Shown here: piece after piece, positions 22,290-34,401 of the stretch
How the letters are laid out: each line of letters begins with the position of its first letter
Numbering within the stretch: position 1 is the first letter of the stretch
NCBI GenBank assembly: GCA_013176395.1
Contig: JABMLP010000010.1
Coordinates: forward strand, 434,001 to 498,000
Direction: 5' to 3'
Length of the DNA stretch: 64,000 bases
Source: Venturia oleaginea
Taxonomy: Eukaryota > Ascomycota > Dothideomycetes > Venturiales > Venturiaceae
Notes under the pieces: generated by a model
Database searches by the model: none
What the model was told of the DNA's origin: nothing
Seen by the model: the letters and a program-made list of their open reading frames with translations, nothing else
Position numbers and translations under genes: made by a program

Positions 22290-22900
22290 GGGATTGGCTG
22301 TGTGTGATGATATGTCATGGGAACTGGCACATTGTATTATGTTACGAGGGGAGTGCTGAGCGGGATTGAAGGGTAAAACGTCTACACCCGAGATTGGGAC
22401 ATGTCACAAGAGTTTGGAATGTACTGGCATTTGAAAGCTGGCAAAATGCTTTGCTATTTTGATACCTGTATCTTGCAAATATGCTGGGACAACTAGAATT
22501 TACGACTTTCAATGCAGTTCATCAATCTCTCCTCCCAAATACGAATCCGCAGAGATGGCCTGGCCGTATAAGCGGTATTATTAGCAAGTGAGCAATTGGA
22601 ATGCGTACCAGAAGGGTCCAACGCACAATGATCGTGTGTAATCATTTCCCTTGTGTTATCCTCTCATTGAAGTTGGCCAAGTTCGCTTTTGTACGATATA
22701 CTTTCGATTCGTCAACCGCTTTGAACTGTTCCTGGCAACCATAAAGAAAGAATTGCCAGGAATTTGCCGCTCTCCAGCTCGAGTTGACAATGTCGTCAAA
22801 AGTTTAGCAGTCCTTCCAACATACTGAGAGACCGATGATACAATAGCTGTGGTTCCCCTCTTGGGTGAGGTCGAGAATCAAGCCGCTGTTATGACCTCCT
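22290..22900. other. Convergent 3' spacer
   Basis: Carries the 3' ends of tim10 (+) and the PRKRIP1-like gene (-). No further gene seen. Confidence 0.6.
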
Positions 22901-23500
22901 TCAATCCTCGTCATGTATTGTGATTCCATTCTCTTCTATGACCTGGACCTGGACCTCACCAGCCACGGACACATTGTGTCCACTCTCCTCCTTCGTATTC
23001 GTTGGTTCCTGTGATTTTGAGCCACTTTTTGAAGCATCGACGTCCATCTTCGTATCGTCTCCAGAGTTACCACCCTTCTTTTTGTTGCTCCTCTCTTTCG
23101 CCTTCTGCCGTCTCTTCTTATTCTTACTCTGCTTCTCCTCGTCCTTTTTCCTCTGCTCCTCCCTCTTCAGCTCCCATTCCCGATCGTCCTCTTGCTTCTG
23201 GGCCTCCTCGTCCATCATCTTGACACGTTCATATTCTCGCCGCCTACTCGCCTTGTAGACGTGGAACTCTCCAGAACCAGCACCGGCAGAGGAACCTTGG
23301 ACATTCGCGACTATTTCTGGGGGCGGCGCAAGTGTTTTGGCGCCTGGCGCTGAGATGATGATTTCCTTCTCTGGATGCGCAAAAAGTGCCTCTAGGTTTT
23401 CGGCTTGCTTTGAGACGGGCGTAAGAGCGCGTTTTTTTATGGGACGTTTCGAGCGTGGATCGGCCGACGTAGGAATGGAATCGGGGCCAGGTTCAGACAT
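22901..23500 (-). CDS. PRKRIP1-like (DUF1168) spliceosomal protein, 199 aa
   Basis: Single-exon frame. I chose the ATG at 23500 (MSEPGPDSIP); the open frame continues 41 codons upstream, but that part is not typical of the family. A conserved core near residue 85 (GEFHVYKASRRREYERVKMMDEEA) matches the DUF1168/PRKRIP1 family by memory. It continues into a long charged helix (EDDREWELKREEQRKKDEEK) with strong Lys/Arg clusters (KKRRQKAKERSNKKKGG) that would act as nuclear localisation signals. The human relative is a component of catalytic-stage spliceosomes; that role here is by homology. It is divergent from the DET1-like gene. Confidence 0.82.
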   Translation of the reverse strand: MSEPGPDSIPTSADPRSKRPIKKRALTPVSKQAENLEALFAHPEKEIIISAPGAKTLAPPPEIVANVQGSSAGAGSGEFHVYKASRRREYERVKMMDEEAQKQEDDREWELKREEQRKKDEEKQSKNKKRRQKAKERSNKKKGGNSGDDTKMDVDASKSGSKSQEPTNTKEESGHNVSVAGEVQVQVIEENGITIHDED

Positions 23501-23959
23501 AATGAAGCCCAGTCGCAAACAGGCTGTCCCGAGAGCTGGTCGCGCGAAGTTTGCGTGAGTTGCGGAAGACGACAGGCCGGTAGTGGCGAGATTGAACCAG
23601 CAATCGTGCGGCGTTGGCCGCAAAGTTCGATGCTGAGTTATCTCACAGGTGAGATATTTCGTGTGTAAAGGAGATTGTTGGAGTTTTCAATTCGAAGTTG
23701 TGAGGTACAGTGATTGTGCATGAAGGAAGTTCAAGAGGCCGCATTCATAGATCCACATTGGCATTCACCATCTTTGTAATCTGTGACTTCTGCATCGTGT
23801 GGTGATTTGCCCATTCTCTTTCTATATTTACAACACAAACTCCCGTCTGAAAACACTCCAAAATCGCTCTGATACACGTCTCTGGCCTGAACACTCCTGG
23901 TCCGCAACACTTGCCTCTCACCCCTCCAAACGAATCTTAATACTTAGTCCTTCGAAGCC
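23501..23959. promoter_or_regulatory. Divergent promoter, PRKRIP1-like / DET1-like
   Basis: 459 bp between two divergent ATGs. CT-rich tracts just before the + strand ATG; no clear TATA box or other recognised site. Confidence 0.5.
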
Positions 23960-25647
23960 ATGGGAAAGCCCAGATTAATCCTGTTGATCCGCCACGCTCA
24001 ATCAGAAGGCAATAAAAATCGAGACATACACCAATACATTCCAGACCACAGAGTAAAGCTCACGCCAGAGGGCAGAATACAGGTAGAGCTTCAAATCACC
24101 GTGTCTCACTAGACGTTTACTAACTTGAAACACAGGCAGAAGATGCAGGACGACGCCTTCGTTCTATGCTCAGACCAGATGACACGATCCAGTTCTTCAC
24201 CTCGCCATACCGCCGCACTCGCGAAACTACAGAGGGCATACTCTCAACCTTGACCTCGAATGACGCGGAACAAGGTCCTTCTCCTTTCCTTCGCCAGGAT
24301 ATACAGGTCTACGAGGAGCCTCGATTGCGAGAACAGGATTTCGGAAACTTCCAACCTTGTTCTGCAGAAATGGAGAGAATGTGGAAAGAACGAGCTGACT
24401 ATGGCCATTTCTTCTACCGAATTCCAAATGGAGAGAGCGCTGCTGATGCATATGATCGAGTTAGTGGTTTCAACGAGAGTTTATGGAGACAGTTTGGAGA
24501 CGCTGATTTTCCGAGTGTGTGTGTGCTGGTAACACACGGGCTCATGACCAGAATCTTCTTGATGAAATGGTATCACTGGAGTGTGGAGTATTTCGAGGAC
24601 TTGCGCAATGTCAACCACTGCGAGACTATTGTCATGAAGCAAAATCTAGATAATGGCAAGTTTGTTCTTCAGAACGAGCTAAGGACGTGGAGTGATTTAA
24701 GGCGGCGGACGACGCAGACGGATCTCACACAACCCGCTAAAGAGAAGTCGTCTTCGCATCTACCCAGCCGAATTTGGGGAGGCTGTGTCAATGGATGTGA
24801 TCATGCGACTCACAGTCTTCCCCGTCGTGTTCGAAGACAGAATACCTCGGACTTTTCAACACAAAATGAGCGGCCAACTGCATCACACGAACCAGACACT
24901 CCAAGCCGCAAAAAGAGTCATATCAGCAAATCCAACAATACGAGCACAATTAACATGAATAACAGAGCAAGCAACAATAGCGGGATTTTCATGGCCCAAC
25001 GAAGCACTATTGAACTGGGCAGCAAATCATCCCAAGGTGATGGTAACCCAATAACCCCAGCATCCTCGGCGCCAAATGATTTGCCAGATTCTGGAGTTAT
25101 CGAACGTCCGGAACTCGAGCATGATGACAGCAACGGACCAGAAGAAGGTGAGGCAAGCGACGCAGATGACTCCGGCGATTCTCCAATGTCCGCCTCGCCC
25201 AGAAATCATCTCCAGATGTCGGCCAGGGTAAATGCCATCAAACAACTACCGGTATCCGTGATTGGTCGCGAGTCTGAAGGCCCACGCTCTATTGTTGGAA
25301 CTCCGTACATTTCTGACGATGCAGATGAAAGCGACTACTTCGACACGAACATTCATCAAATGAACAGACGCATGGCCCAGAAAGGATTGAACCCATCAGG
25401 GCTGTCTCAGATCATGGAAGGTGGCCCGACGAGGAGTAACAGCAAGGGCAAGAAGCAATCGACGAAGCAATGGAAGGTCGACAGTGGCATGGCAAGAGGG
25501 AAGAGGGCAGATGCTTTGGGCGATGTTGATAGCGAGGGGGAAGAAGTTAATGAAGTGGGAGAAGCAGGCGAGGAAGCCACTGATGGAGGAGATGTAACTG
25601 AGGAGATGAAAGCCAAAGATCGCGCAAGTCTTTCGGAAGTTTATTGA
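23960..25647 (+). CDS. DET1-like histidine phosphatase (phosphoglycerate mutase family)
   Basis: Two exons, 23960-24082 and 24136-25647, with a 53-nt phase-0 intron (GTAGAG...CACAG); 544 residues. Histidine-phosphatase hallmarks are LILLIRHAQSEGN (catalytic H12; the family's RHG is RHA here), SPYRRTRET, the acidic/Arg segment EEPRLREQDFGNFQ, and the second catalytic histidine in VLVTHGLMTRIFLMKWY. The catalytic part (residues 1-~240) resembles yeast DET1 (YDR051C), an acid phosphatase linked to sterol transport. The remaining ~300 residues are Ser/Asp/Glu-rich and probably disordered, a fungal extension. Cytosolic location is inferred from the lack of a signal peptide. Confidence 0.85.
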
Positions 25648-26940
25648 GGCTGAGCTGAATCAACTTTCATGAGGCAGTCACCAACCACGGTGCAATCTGC
25701 CCTGATCTACTCCCGAAAGCGAATACCCCTGCTGTTCCCGAAGCGTCACGATATGTCTCGCATGATTTAATGATAGATACCTGCCTTCAATGAAACCACG
25801 GATATTCCCGAGCCACCTATCTATCCTCGTTCGCCCGCGATGCTTCCACCTCATCTGTACATTAATTTTAGCAATGGGCTTCGTGGCTTGCAAGGTGATT
25901 TGTCGCTTAGCTCAAGCGGTGTGAAGCGAGCAGTTCAAGACCAGATCAGTCATATTTTCCTCTCCAATATTTCATGCACATTCGATGCTTGCGTTACACG
26001 ACGTGCAGAATGGTTGGCACTCTAATTAACACTAGTGTGGAAGAAAGTACCAGGAACTCGGATTTTCTGAACGCATCTCCTCTCACAACCTTGAAAAGTC
26101 TCCGAACCAAGCAAACTGCAGGAACATCGACCAAGACGCATCAAATTGGTCACCTCTATTGGTTGCTCCTATCAAACCACCCCCACGGTCGTCCAATACG
26201 GAAAATGCAACATCTGGTCTCGGTACAACCCTCCAGTATTTTGAAACCTCAAGCATCACAGACGCTCCTCCAGTGCGAACACATCTCGACAGTTGTTCGT
26301 GCGGATTCTGGGCCCAAGGCGTTCTCCTTTGAGCGAAGAATAGCATCAATTGCATATTGACCGATCCGGGCCTTTAGCAGCGGCCCGCAATGCTTACTCC
26401 CAAACCCGGGTAACTAATTTGGCGTCAGACTCCTGCTGTGTGCACTGAATCCCTTGCTTCGAACGCAGACTTCTTTGGGCCTCCCTTATCACGAATTTGG
26501 GGGTTGGATTATCATTTCTGGCCACGAAAGATTAAAGGTCACAATGACAATTATCAATGGAAGCAAATCCACATCTCTATGTTGTGACTTGTGTGACATC
26601 GGAGAAAAACCGAGATCAACTTGAGGCACAGACTTTGAAACACGATCCGATGTCCCGATGTCCTCCCTCCCCGCATTTCCACTTGCTCGAACGCCTTGTT
26701 GAGGGAATAGTCTGAAAGCCGCAAAGTCCCACCGCCGTATTCAACGTATCTAACACTGCGCACCAACCACCTCGCCGAAATAGTTTCCCAGCTTCTTTAA
26801 GAAGTCATACAAAACATCTAAAGTCCTAGGAATTAAAGAGGTGCGCTTTTTAAAAAAGAGGCTTTATACAAATAGAGAGAGATAGAATAAATATCTTCTC
26901 TTTCACGATAGACTTTTGATATAAATACGTAGGTAAAAGC

Positions 26941-27237
26941 CTAGGATTTGAAGGTAGAGAAATTAAAGCGGCGAGGTGGTTGGTGCGTCGTGCGGCTGAC
27001 TGATGTGTATTGCGTATCGTAAAGATAGTGGTGGGTCTCTGCGGCTTTTAGACAATTCCCTTTTTGAGCATCATCTTGTCGCTTCGAGAAGCAGTGTTCG
27101 TGGCTGTCATTTGCATATGCATGATTGCTGGGATAGTACTCGTATACAGGTCGAGGCCTAGATTCGCTGTATGAGGATGGCCTTCGCCGAGACGAATAGG
27201 TGAGCCGGTGGGCGTTCATTCTTCGGAGCCCTGCCAT
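26941..27237 (-). CDS. Possible small ORF, 98 aa
   Basis: ATG frame starting MAGLRRMNAHRLTYSSRRRP, Arg/Ser/Tyr-rich, ending RRFNFSTFKS. No domain, signal peptide or neighbour supports it. Listed only because it is the most protein-like frame in a long spacer. Confidence 0.2.
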   Translation of the reverse strand: MAGLRRMNAHRLTYSSRRRPSSYSESRPRPVYEYYPSNHAYANDSHEHCFSKRQDDAQKGNCLKAAETHHYLYDTQYTSVSRTTHQPPRRFNFSTFKS

Positions 27238-28535
27238 TGATTCGATCTAGGATCTAAATCATAATATTGTCGTTTGTGTATCAACTTGTACACTCTCAGA
27301 GGTTTTTGGGATGTAGGAGAGAGATTGCACAGACCACTGTAGATATATCTCCACCGGACGGTCGACCCCAGGTCTGCTCGAAGAGGAAGGAATCTACGAC
27401 GAAAAGAAGTACTCCGTAGGGGAAAGATAGAAGCTAAGTAGCTTTGGGTAAGGGACAGGGGTGATAAGTAAATTCTGCGGCGCGTAAGCTTGGAGGACGC
27501 TTTGATAGATTCTTTTCTATATCCCAATTTTTTGCCAGTGTCACGTTGATGCACAAACGACAGTAGTACACTGAAAACCTCCGTTTCAAGTTCTTGTGGA
27601 AGTGTGCATACTCCAGTCTAGTTTGATGATTACCGCCGCGTTTTTATCGCTTCGCTGCACCTACAAACAGAATGAGGCTTGTACTAGCAGACGGATACGT
27701 GCATGAAGTCTAACCAACGACCACTTCCCTCGCCTGCAAATGTCTCCATAATTCGCAGTCTGGTCGGGCTAATCATTCAGTTCTTGAGCTTTTCGAGCAG
27801 ATGAAAACGCCACCAAGCTGAAGACTCGTTTGCATATCCAAATATGAAAGGCTGAGACTAATCACAAATACTAAATCTAAGAATGGCTGTCCCTATCGAC
27901 TTGTAGGGTCCTCAATGCGTGACCTTTGGAATAGTCATTTTTGCATCGGAATTTGTCCGGATCCTGTCCCATCCAACTGAAATATCCCAGGTTTACTTTC
28001 CATAGCGGTCCGTTCCTGACGTGAGTTGCCATCGGTGTATGTATACCCTTGACGCGTTCGACAGTTCGGGCGGCCACAGATCATAGGGTGGATGTGCAAC
28101 CATATCAGGCATTACCAGCAGCGAACTACACAGAATTGCTATATTCTGAGAAATACTCACCACACGTTATAGTAACGAGAATTCCGTTCCTCGATCTGAA
28201 CAGCCTTCAAGTTCGTCATCTTGGCTCCAATCCACCTTCCCAGAGTTCGCTGACGAGTCAACAGCCTACGATAACAGCCGCTCTCCCCGTATTACTTCAA
28301 ATCGCAACATTTTCATCGCGTCTGCTTCTGCTTTGGGTAGATTGAACGACCTGTTTATGACCCAACGAGAGGTACGTCTTTGGCCAGCCCTGACATTGTG
28401 AAACCTTCCGATTCTGAATTGGCCACGCTGAGTTGAGCGCTTGTGACACTGGGCAAACTGACGCCTGCTCACGCAGCTATGCTTGACCACATTCCACGCA
28501 CTGGCCCTGGGGGCTGAATTTGAGCCTCATCCCCT

Positions 28536-28550
28536 TTACACTTGGTGTAA
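28536..28550. promoter_or_regulatory. Perfect interrupted palindrome TTACAC-N3-GTGTAA
   Basis: Six-base arms separated by TTG, preceded directly by CCCCT (28531-28535, the core of a stress-response element). It lies ~700 bp upstream of the Zn2Cys6 regulator start. A dimeric regulator could bind such a site, but one instance is weak evidence. Confidence 0.25.
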
Positions 28551-29249
28551 TAGCGATTGATGAAGAAATTATGGTTACTTGTCATGGCTTTTTCTGGCAG
28601 GAAGTGTCCTCTTTTGATGCTCAGATTCACGAAGCCTTCGTCCACCGATCTAACATTCGATCGAAAGCAGATGCCCACAACCGTTTAACGTTGCACGACA
28701 AACGGCGGCCGTTGAACCCGAGACGCAATCAGTTGATAACAGGGCTTGATCCTGTAACTATCCGGCTTGTGTTGTGCAGAGTAACTCAGCACAACCAGAA
28801 ACTTCCTCAGAATCGACGGAGGATTCACCAAAGCAGAAATCGCAAGTCAGATAGTTGTTCACCAACTTTAGCAGAGACTAAAGGAGTTTGTTGTTCAGAC
28901 TACAGGGAAGCCAGGCTGTACAGTATAACACCCGACCTATTGATCATCTATATCTAGCTAACCACTTCCTCAGATTCTCAGCACTTGTTTGTATTAACTG
29001 CATCTGTATGTACAAGCATCTGGGCAACCTGCTTTCCCACTTGCGCATTGACCTTCTACTTGGATCTGGCTCACATATCATACAGGGGTCCAGCCTTGAA
29101 CAAACGCAGCCTGAGAAGACGTCAAGGTATGTTGCTGCATGTTGGGGCAAACAAAATCGACCCACTGATCACTTGCAATTGCCTTACATATCTTTCTACA
29201 ATACCCTTCGCTGCAACATGCTGATCTAGATCTTCAGACGTTAGCAATC

Positions 29250-30910
29250 ATGTCGCGCCGCCAATACGATTATCAACAGTTTGACCGTCAACGCTACCAA
29301 ATCCCAGTCCAACCAGCCTGTCTGGAAGACTATACCAGAGCACTTCCTTCGACAATGTCTTACGCAGAACGCCCGCAAATGAGGTCAGCACCCATCGTGA
29401 ATCCCAGGGAGCGCCATCGATTGGAGGCAGACTCAGAATCGCAAGATTCAAAACCTAAAACCCGGTCAAGGTGTACCGTAGCTGTAAGCTTTCTCACCCC
29501 TGCCAACGGCTTCATGTGTCTGAACTCACTGGTTTCGATAGTGTGATCGTTGCCGAAGGAGAAAGATAAAATGCAGCGGTGAGGGCAACGGATCGGGATG
29601 CCAGCCTTGTAAGTCATCCGTCGGAACAGAGGTTTGCGAATTCTTGAGAGTATGTCCACCATTCAGCTTGAGTATTTCATCGTGACACTAAATTACTGGT
29701 GCAGATGCAATCGCAAAGGGTACTCCTCAGAACGGGGGATTCACAAGACTTTGATAGCTCCCACGTAGGCATGGCTCTGCTAGCCAATGCTGCATCATAC
29801 CAACAACAAGAATATCCCATAAGAACTCGATTTCCAGCCGTTAGTCCTAACGGTCAAACCTCCTACCTTGATAGCGAATCGCCGGTGGATAGCTATGGAC
29901 TCGGGCCGTCTACCGTTGTTCCCAACCACGAGCCGTACTTGTACCAGATGCACGATGGCAGTGGTCGAACGTTTTTGACTCAGTCATCATACAGCCCCCC
30001 AACATACTCGGAATCATCTATCCAGGAATCTTCCGCTGCTGCTGGATATTCTCAATCCCAGGGATCTTATGTCGATGTCACAGGCGCCCGTCATCATCAG
30101 GTAATCAGTGACAGCCACGGAGTGTTCCGTGTTGGATCTCTTCAACGTCCACTACCTGCACCCACCACTGACCGGACATTACCAGTTCCAGCTCAAAACT
30201 CACGGGCTTATTACACCGACGAAATATTGAGACCGAGGACATCTTCTGGTACTACCAGCAATCATTACACCATGGCTTCGGCTGGATACACGAGGGTGCC
30301 GTCTGCTAACTGGTCGACCGAAAATTTCACGCACGGTTTGCCTCACCGCTCGAGCGTGACTGCGCTGAGCAACGAGCTCATGGCCCCACCAGCTACAACG
30401 ATTTCTTCTTCAACAGCGTCGACAGTCTCGGAGGTCAACAGCGTAGGCTACGAATCTTTTGCAAGCCGCGCGGAGGATTCCCCGGCGGAAGTCGAATCGG
30501 TCGAACAATCCGCTCCAGTAGCACCAGAACCCTTGCCGACACGCTCCTCAACGGCTGGCGGTCCATCTCGCACAATGTACAACATAGCAGCAGCCTCTTC
30601 GAGCGAAGTCAGCCTTCCCCCCCACACTCCCACAATAAGCCTGTACACTTATAGTTCCGATAAACGCAACTCGTCGAGCGATTTAGATAGCGTCCTTGTC
30701 AACGGCGATGAGTACGAACCCCTCAAACAACCACCCATAAACTCGTATATGCCCTCCTACTACCCTTCTCTCCAATCAGCACCCATAAGTGCCACGAGAC
30801 ACACACTGCCGTCTGCAACTTCCCATCTGAATCTTGAAGCCTCCGCTGACGGCAAACGCGCTCATCGACTTCAACGTCGTCCTTCCATCCCGAGTACCAG
30901 CAATTCCTGA
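29250..30910 (+). CDS. Zn2Cys6 transcription factor
   Basis: Three exons, 29250-29483, 29542-29649 and 29705-30910; introns of 58 and 55 nt, both phase 0; 515 residues. The binuclear zinc cluster is assembled across the first junction: ...SRCTVA joined to CDRCRRRKIKCSGEGNGSG and CQPCKSSVGTEVC, giving cysteines at 79, 82, 89, 98, 101 and 110 (CX2CX6CX8CX2CX8C). The small middle exon encodes nearly only this domain. The N-terminus is Gln/Tyr/Arg-rich (YDYQQFDRQRYQIP). The C-terminal 400 residues are Ser/Thr/Tyr/Pro-rich and disordered, with no fungal_trans middle homology region visible. Nuclear DNA-binding regulator; targets unknown. Confidence 0.88.
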
Positions 30911-32544
30911 CATGGCGTCAGCACGCTTGTTCTCCTCCAACAACCTTATATTTTCTCTCCATCACACAACTCAGGGTTCGATTGCTTGCATTTATTCAAC
31001 GGCATCATGGGCGGGATTGGGGTTTCTCACGTTCATTCGCATTCGACCAACAACTGACACACCACCAGCCTTTCTCAACACAAATGACCATATTTCCAGG
31101 CTGGGGCGCACCGCATTTTCAACGCCACATTCAATTCCTTGGTCGACCTTTTCTGATGCTTCCCGCAACTACCCATCTATCATCGGAATTTTCTTACTAT
31201 CAATGCAACATCATTCTTACTCATTTCGGGCTCGAAGGATTTCTATGGGAGAGGCAAAATCTTGTTTGCAAATACACCTCAGATGCTCTCCGCCCTCATG
31301 GGCTATAATGCCTCAGGTAATTTAACCTTTGCATCAGGAGACTTACAGCAGAGACTTTTTCTTCTTCGGTTGGCTAGTGCGGCGACACAAAGTCAACCAG
31401 GCATTCAGGGATTTTGTCACAACAACTTGTATCGCACGGTTAAAAATAAGGCTGGGAAAATGTGGCTTCTCTTGCCATTTGAAATGAGTCAACGCTGGCG
31501 TTTTCGCTTTTTTGTTCTTCCAGGACTTCGTTTTGTCTTGTCTGGTATCTTCTATTATATTGTAAAACCAATTTTTCTTGTTTTTGTTTCAAATTATCAT
31601 TCTATCAATCATGTTTTTACCTAATCTTCATTGATTGGGGTCTTTTGGTGCGTCGAGCGAAGCGATATGAGCGTATGGAGAAGGTTGAGTGGGGAAAACA
31701 TATCGAGGACATTCTTTCCAGTTGGCTCTGAGGTCGTGCTCTTTCATGGGCTTATCTGTTTATTCATTACCGGAGAGATGAAGAGGAACCAGATATTTCG
31801 TTTTTCATTGTTACTGACACCACTCTTTCGCTCCTTTTTGGTGGTCGGGGCAGTGAATTAGGGGCGGACTGGGACTCAGAGATGCTGCTGTGTGGCATGA
31901 ATACATCAAGTGTTTTCTGCCTGAAAAAACCAATTTTGTTGGTGATGTAGGTGATGATATATTGTGGCTGTAGTAAGCGCGAGAGGTGGTGTATGTGTTT
32001 TATATACATACATATAAAATAATGAGGTGTAAGATTTCTGGCTGGGCCCAGATACCACTCTGGCTTCATCGATTCAGTGTTCCCCAGGCCTATAAGAATG
32101 AGGACTTCGTCTTTAAAGTCCAAAGCCACCGTCTTGAGATCGATACCGATGAATCTCTAACGACTTAATCAAAAAAAATTGCCAGAGAAATTTCGATATT
32201 TATCCCAAATTGTGGATGACAATATCACTTTGAAGGTACCTCGAAGTACAGCAGGTTGGTGAAGCCGTTGTGCCAGGAGAATGGAGGTACTCAAGAGCAG
32301 TTTTATGTTTGACTTAGGTATTGCCGTGTGTTTTGTTGTGAACAGGTCAGGCTGAGCCAAGGAACTGCCTCATTCGAATAGTGCATTGCGCGACTTCTGA
32401 TCCAAGCTCTATTCTAAATGACGATCCGCTGACGCTGGCCAATTGGAAGAGTTGTTGACAAAGCAGCGTAATACACTATTGTACCCCTCCTGCGTTTTCC
32501 GACCCATTAAAGGCACAATCTAGTGTTCTCTCCATAATACGTAC
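30911..32544. other. 1.6-kb intergenic spacer
   Basis: 3' flank of the Zn2Cys6 gene (T-rich around 31500-31620) and promoter of the AIF-like gene. No gene recognised. Confidence 0.55.
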
Positions 32545-34401
32545 ATGTTTTCTTTGGCACGTCTGTCTCGCCCTTCAATCCGGATCAATCTTCCAATTAA
32601 ACCGTCCTACGCTCAATCTACAAGCTTCAGCATTATCCACCGAGCTATGGCCACCGAATTCAAGTTGAAGGGCATTAGCTCTCTCAACCTCAAGAATGGC
32701 GAGAAGCAAGAAGTCGAAGTCGAAGGCGTGGAAGGCGGAAAGGTCTTGCTTATCAAAGTTGGCTCCAAAGTTCATGCTACAAGCGCCAACTGCACGCATT
32801 ATGGTGCCCCATTAAAGAATGGCGTTGTTGACGGCAATGGGAGAATAACATGTCCATGGCACGGTGGTAATTGAGCCTTTACGCATGAAACGTTCATCTG
32901 CTAATACATCAAGCTTGCTTCAATATCACCACCGGAGACGTTGAAGACGCCCCAGCCTTGGACCCGCTCGCCACATACGAGATCCTCGAGAAGAACGGTG
33001 CTGTGTACATCAAGGGCGACGAATTAGTCATCAAAGCAAACAGGAGGAAGCTCAGCATCAAATGCTCTGCGAAAGGGGCCGATAAAGTGGTCATTGTTGG
33101 AGGGTAAGGCTTTATATATTATCATCGTCTGTTGTGTACCAGATCTAATACGTCACCATAGTGGGAGCGGAGCCGTTGGAGTAACAGAAGCTCTCCGGGA
33201 AAATGGCTTTAGAGGCTCTGTAACCGTGATATCATCTGAAGGCTTCCTGCCGTACGACAGAACCAAGCTTTCGAAAGCCCTCCTCGCTGACATCTCCAAG
33301 ATCGCCTGGAGATCGGACGAATTTTACAAAGATGCCTCCATTGACATCGTGGAAGACGAGGTCACATCCGTTGACTTTGGGAACAAGTCAGTGAAGACAA
33401 AGTCAGGATCGTCATTCGGCTACACCAAGCTTGTCCTTGCTACAGGCGGCACACCAAGATGGCTCCCATTGCCAGGTCTTAAGGGAGACCTCAAGAACGT
33501 CTTTGTTCTGCGAAGCATTCCAGATGTGAAGGGCATACTTGGAGCAGCTGGAGAAGAGGGCGGAAAGAAGATAGTCGTGGTTGGCAGTTCCTTCATCGGC
33601 ATGGAAGTTGCCAACGCGCTTGCTGGCAAGAAGCATGAAGTCAGCATCATCGGTATGGAAGACGAGCCCATGGAACGTGTCATGGGCAAGCAAATTGGAA
33701 AGGTTTTCCGCGGTCTTGTCGAAAAGGCTGGTGTCAAATTCTATATGGGAGCCTCGGTCGATAAAGCCACACCTTCCAAATCAGATAGCTCGAGGGTCGG
33801 CGCTGTTCTTCTAAAGGATGGCACCGAGCTCGAAGCTGACTTGGTCATCGAAGGTGTGGGCGGCGGACCCGCGACCACGTACTTGAAGGACAACAAGGAC
33901 ATCGAGCTCCTCAAGGACGGCTCTCTGACAGTCGATGAGACGTTCGCTGTTCAAGGTTTGAAGGATGTCTTCGCCATTGGAGATATTGCAACCTACCCCT
34001 ATCATGGTCCAGGAGGGGACGCAAAACCAGTCCGTATCGAACATTGGAACGTTGCGCAGAACGCTGGTCGGTCTGTCGCCCAAGTCATCATCAATCCATC
34101 TGCGAAACCAAAGGCTTTCATTCCAGTCTTTTGGTCAGCTATGGGCCAGCAATTACGATACGCTGGTAACACGATGAACGGATACGATGATGTAGTGGTG
34201 AAGGGTGATCTAGAGAAGCCATCATTTGTTGCGTACTACACCAAGGCGGATATCGTCGTTGCCGCGGCGAGTATGGGCAAAGACCCAGTAGTTATGCAAG
34301 TTGCCGAGCTGATGAGGAGAGGACGCATGGTTGGCAAGAGCGAGATCGAGAAGGGCGTCGATCCACTGTCGATTGATGTACCAAAGGAGATCAAGATCTA
34401 A
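32545..34401 (+). CDS. Rieske/AIF-like FAD-NAD(P)H oxidoreductase (AIFM3 type)
   Basis: Three exons, 32545-32866, 32914-33103 and 33162-34401; introns of 47 and 58 nt; 583 residues. Residues ~38-145 are a Rieske domain with C83-T-H85 and C103-PW-H106 ligands; the second box (CPWHGACFN) is completed by the first splice. From ~165 follow an FAD-binding GGGSGAVGV, a central NAD(P)H-binding segment (KKIVVVGSSFIGMEVANAL), the second FAD motif (DVFAIGDIATYP) and a C-terminal domain. This order matches AIFL/AIFM3. The first 34 residues are Arg/Ser-rich without acids, a probable mitochondrial presequence. A second ATG lies at residue 35 (MATEFKLKG), directly before the Rieske domain. Substrate unknown. 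Confidence 0.9.

Larger units (their letters stand above)
25648..29249. other. 3.6-kb gene-poor spacer
   Basis: The largest spacer in the window. I found no domain-bearing frame. There is a possible 98-aa ORF (listed at low confidence) and an AT-rich patch around 26810-26940. The last ~700 bp before the Zn2Cys6 gene are probably its promoter and leader. Confidence 0.5.
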
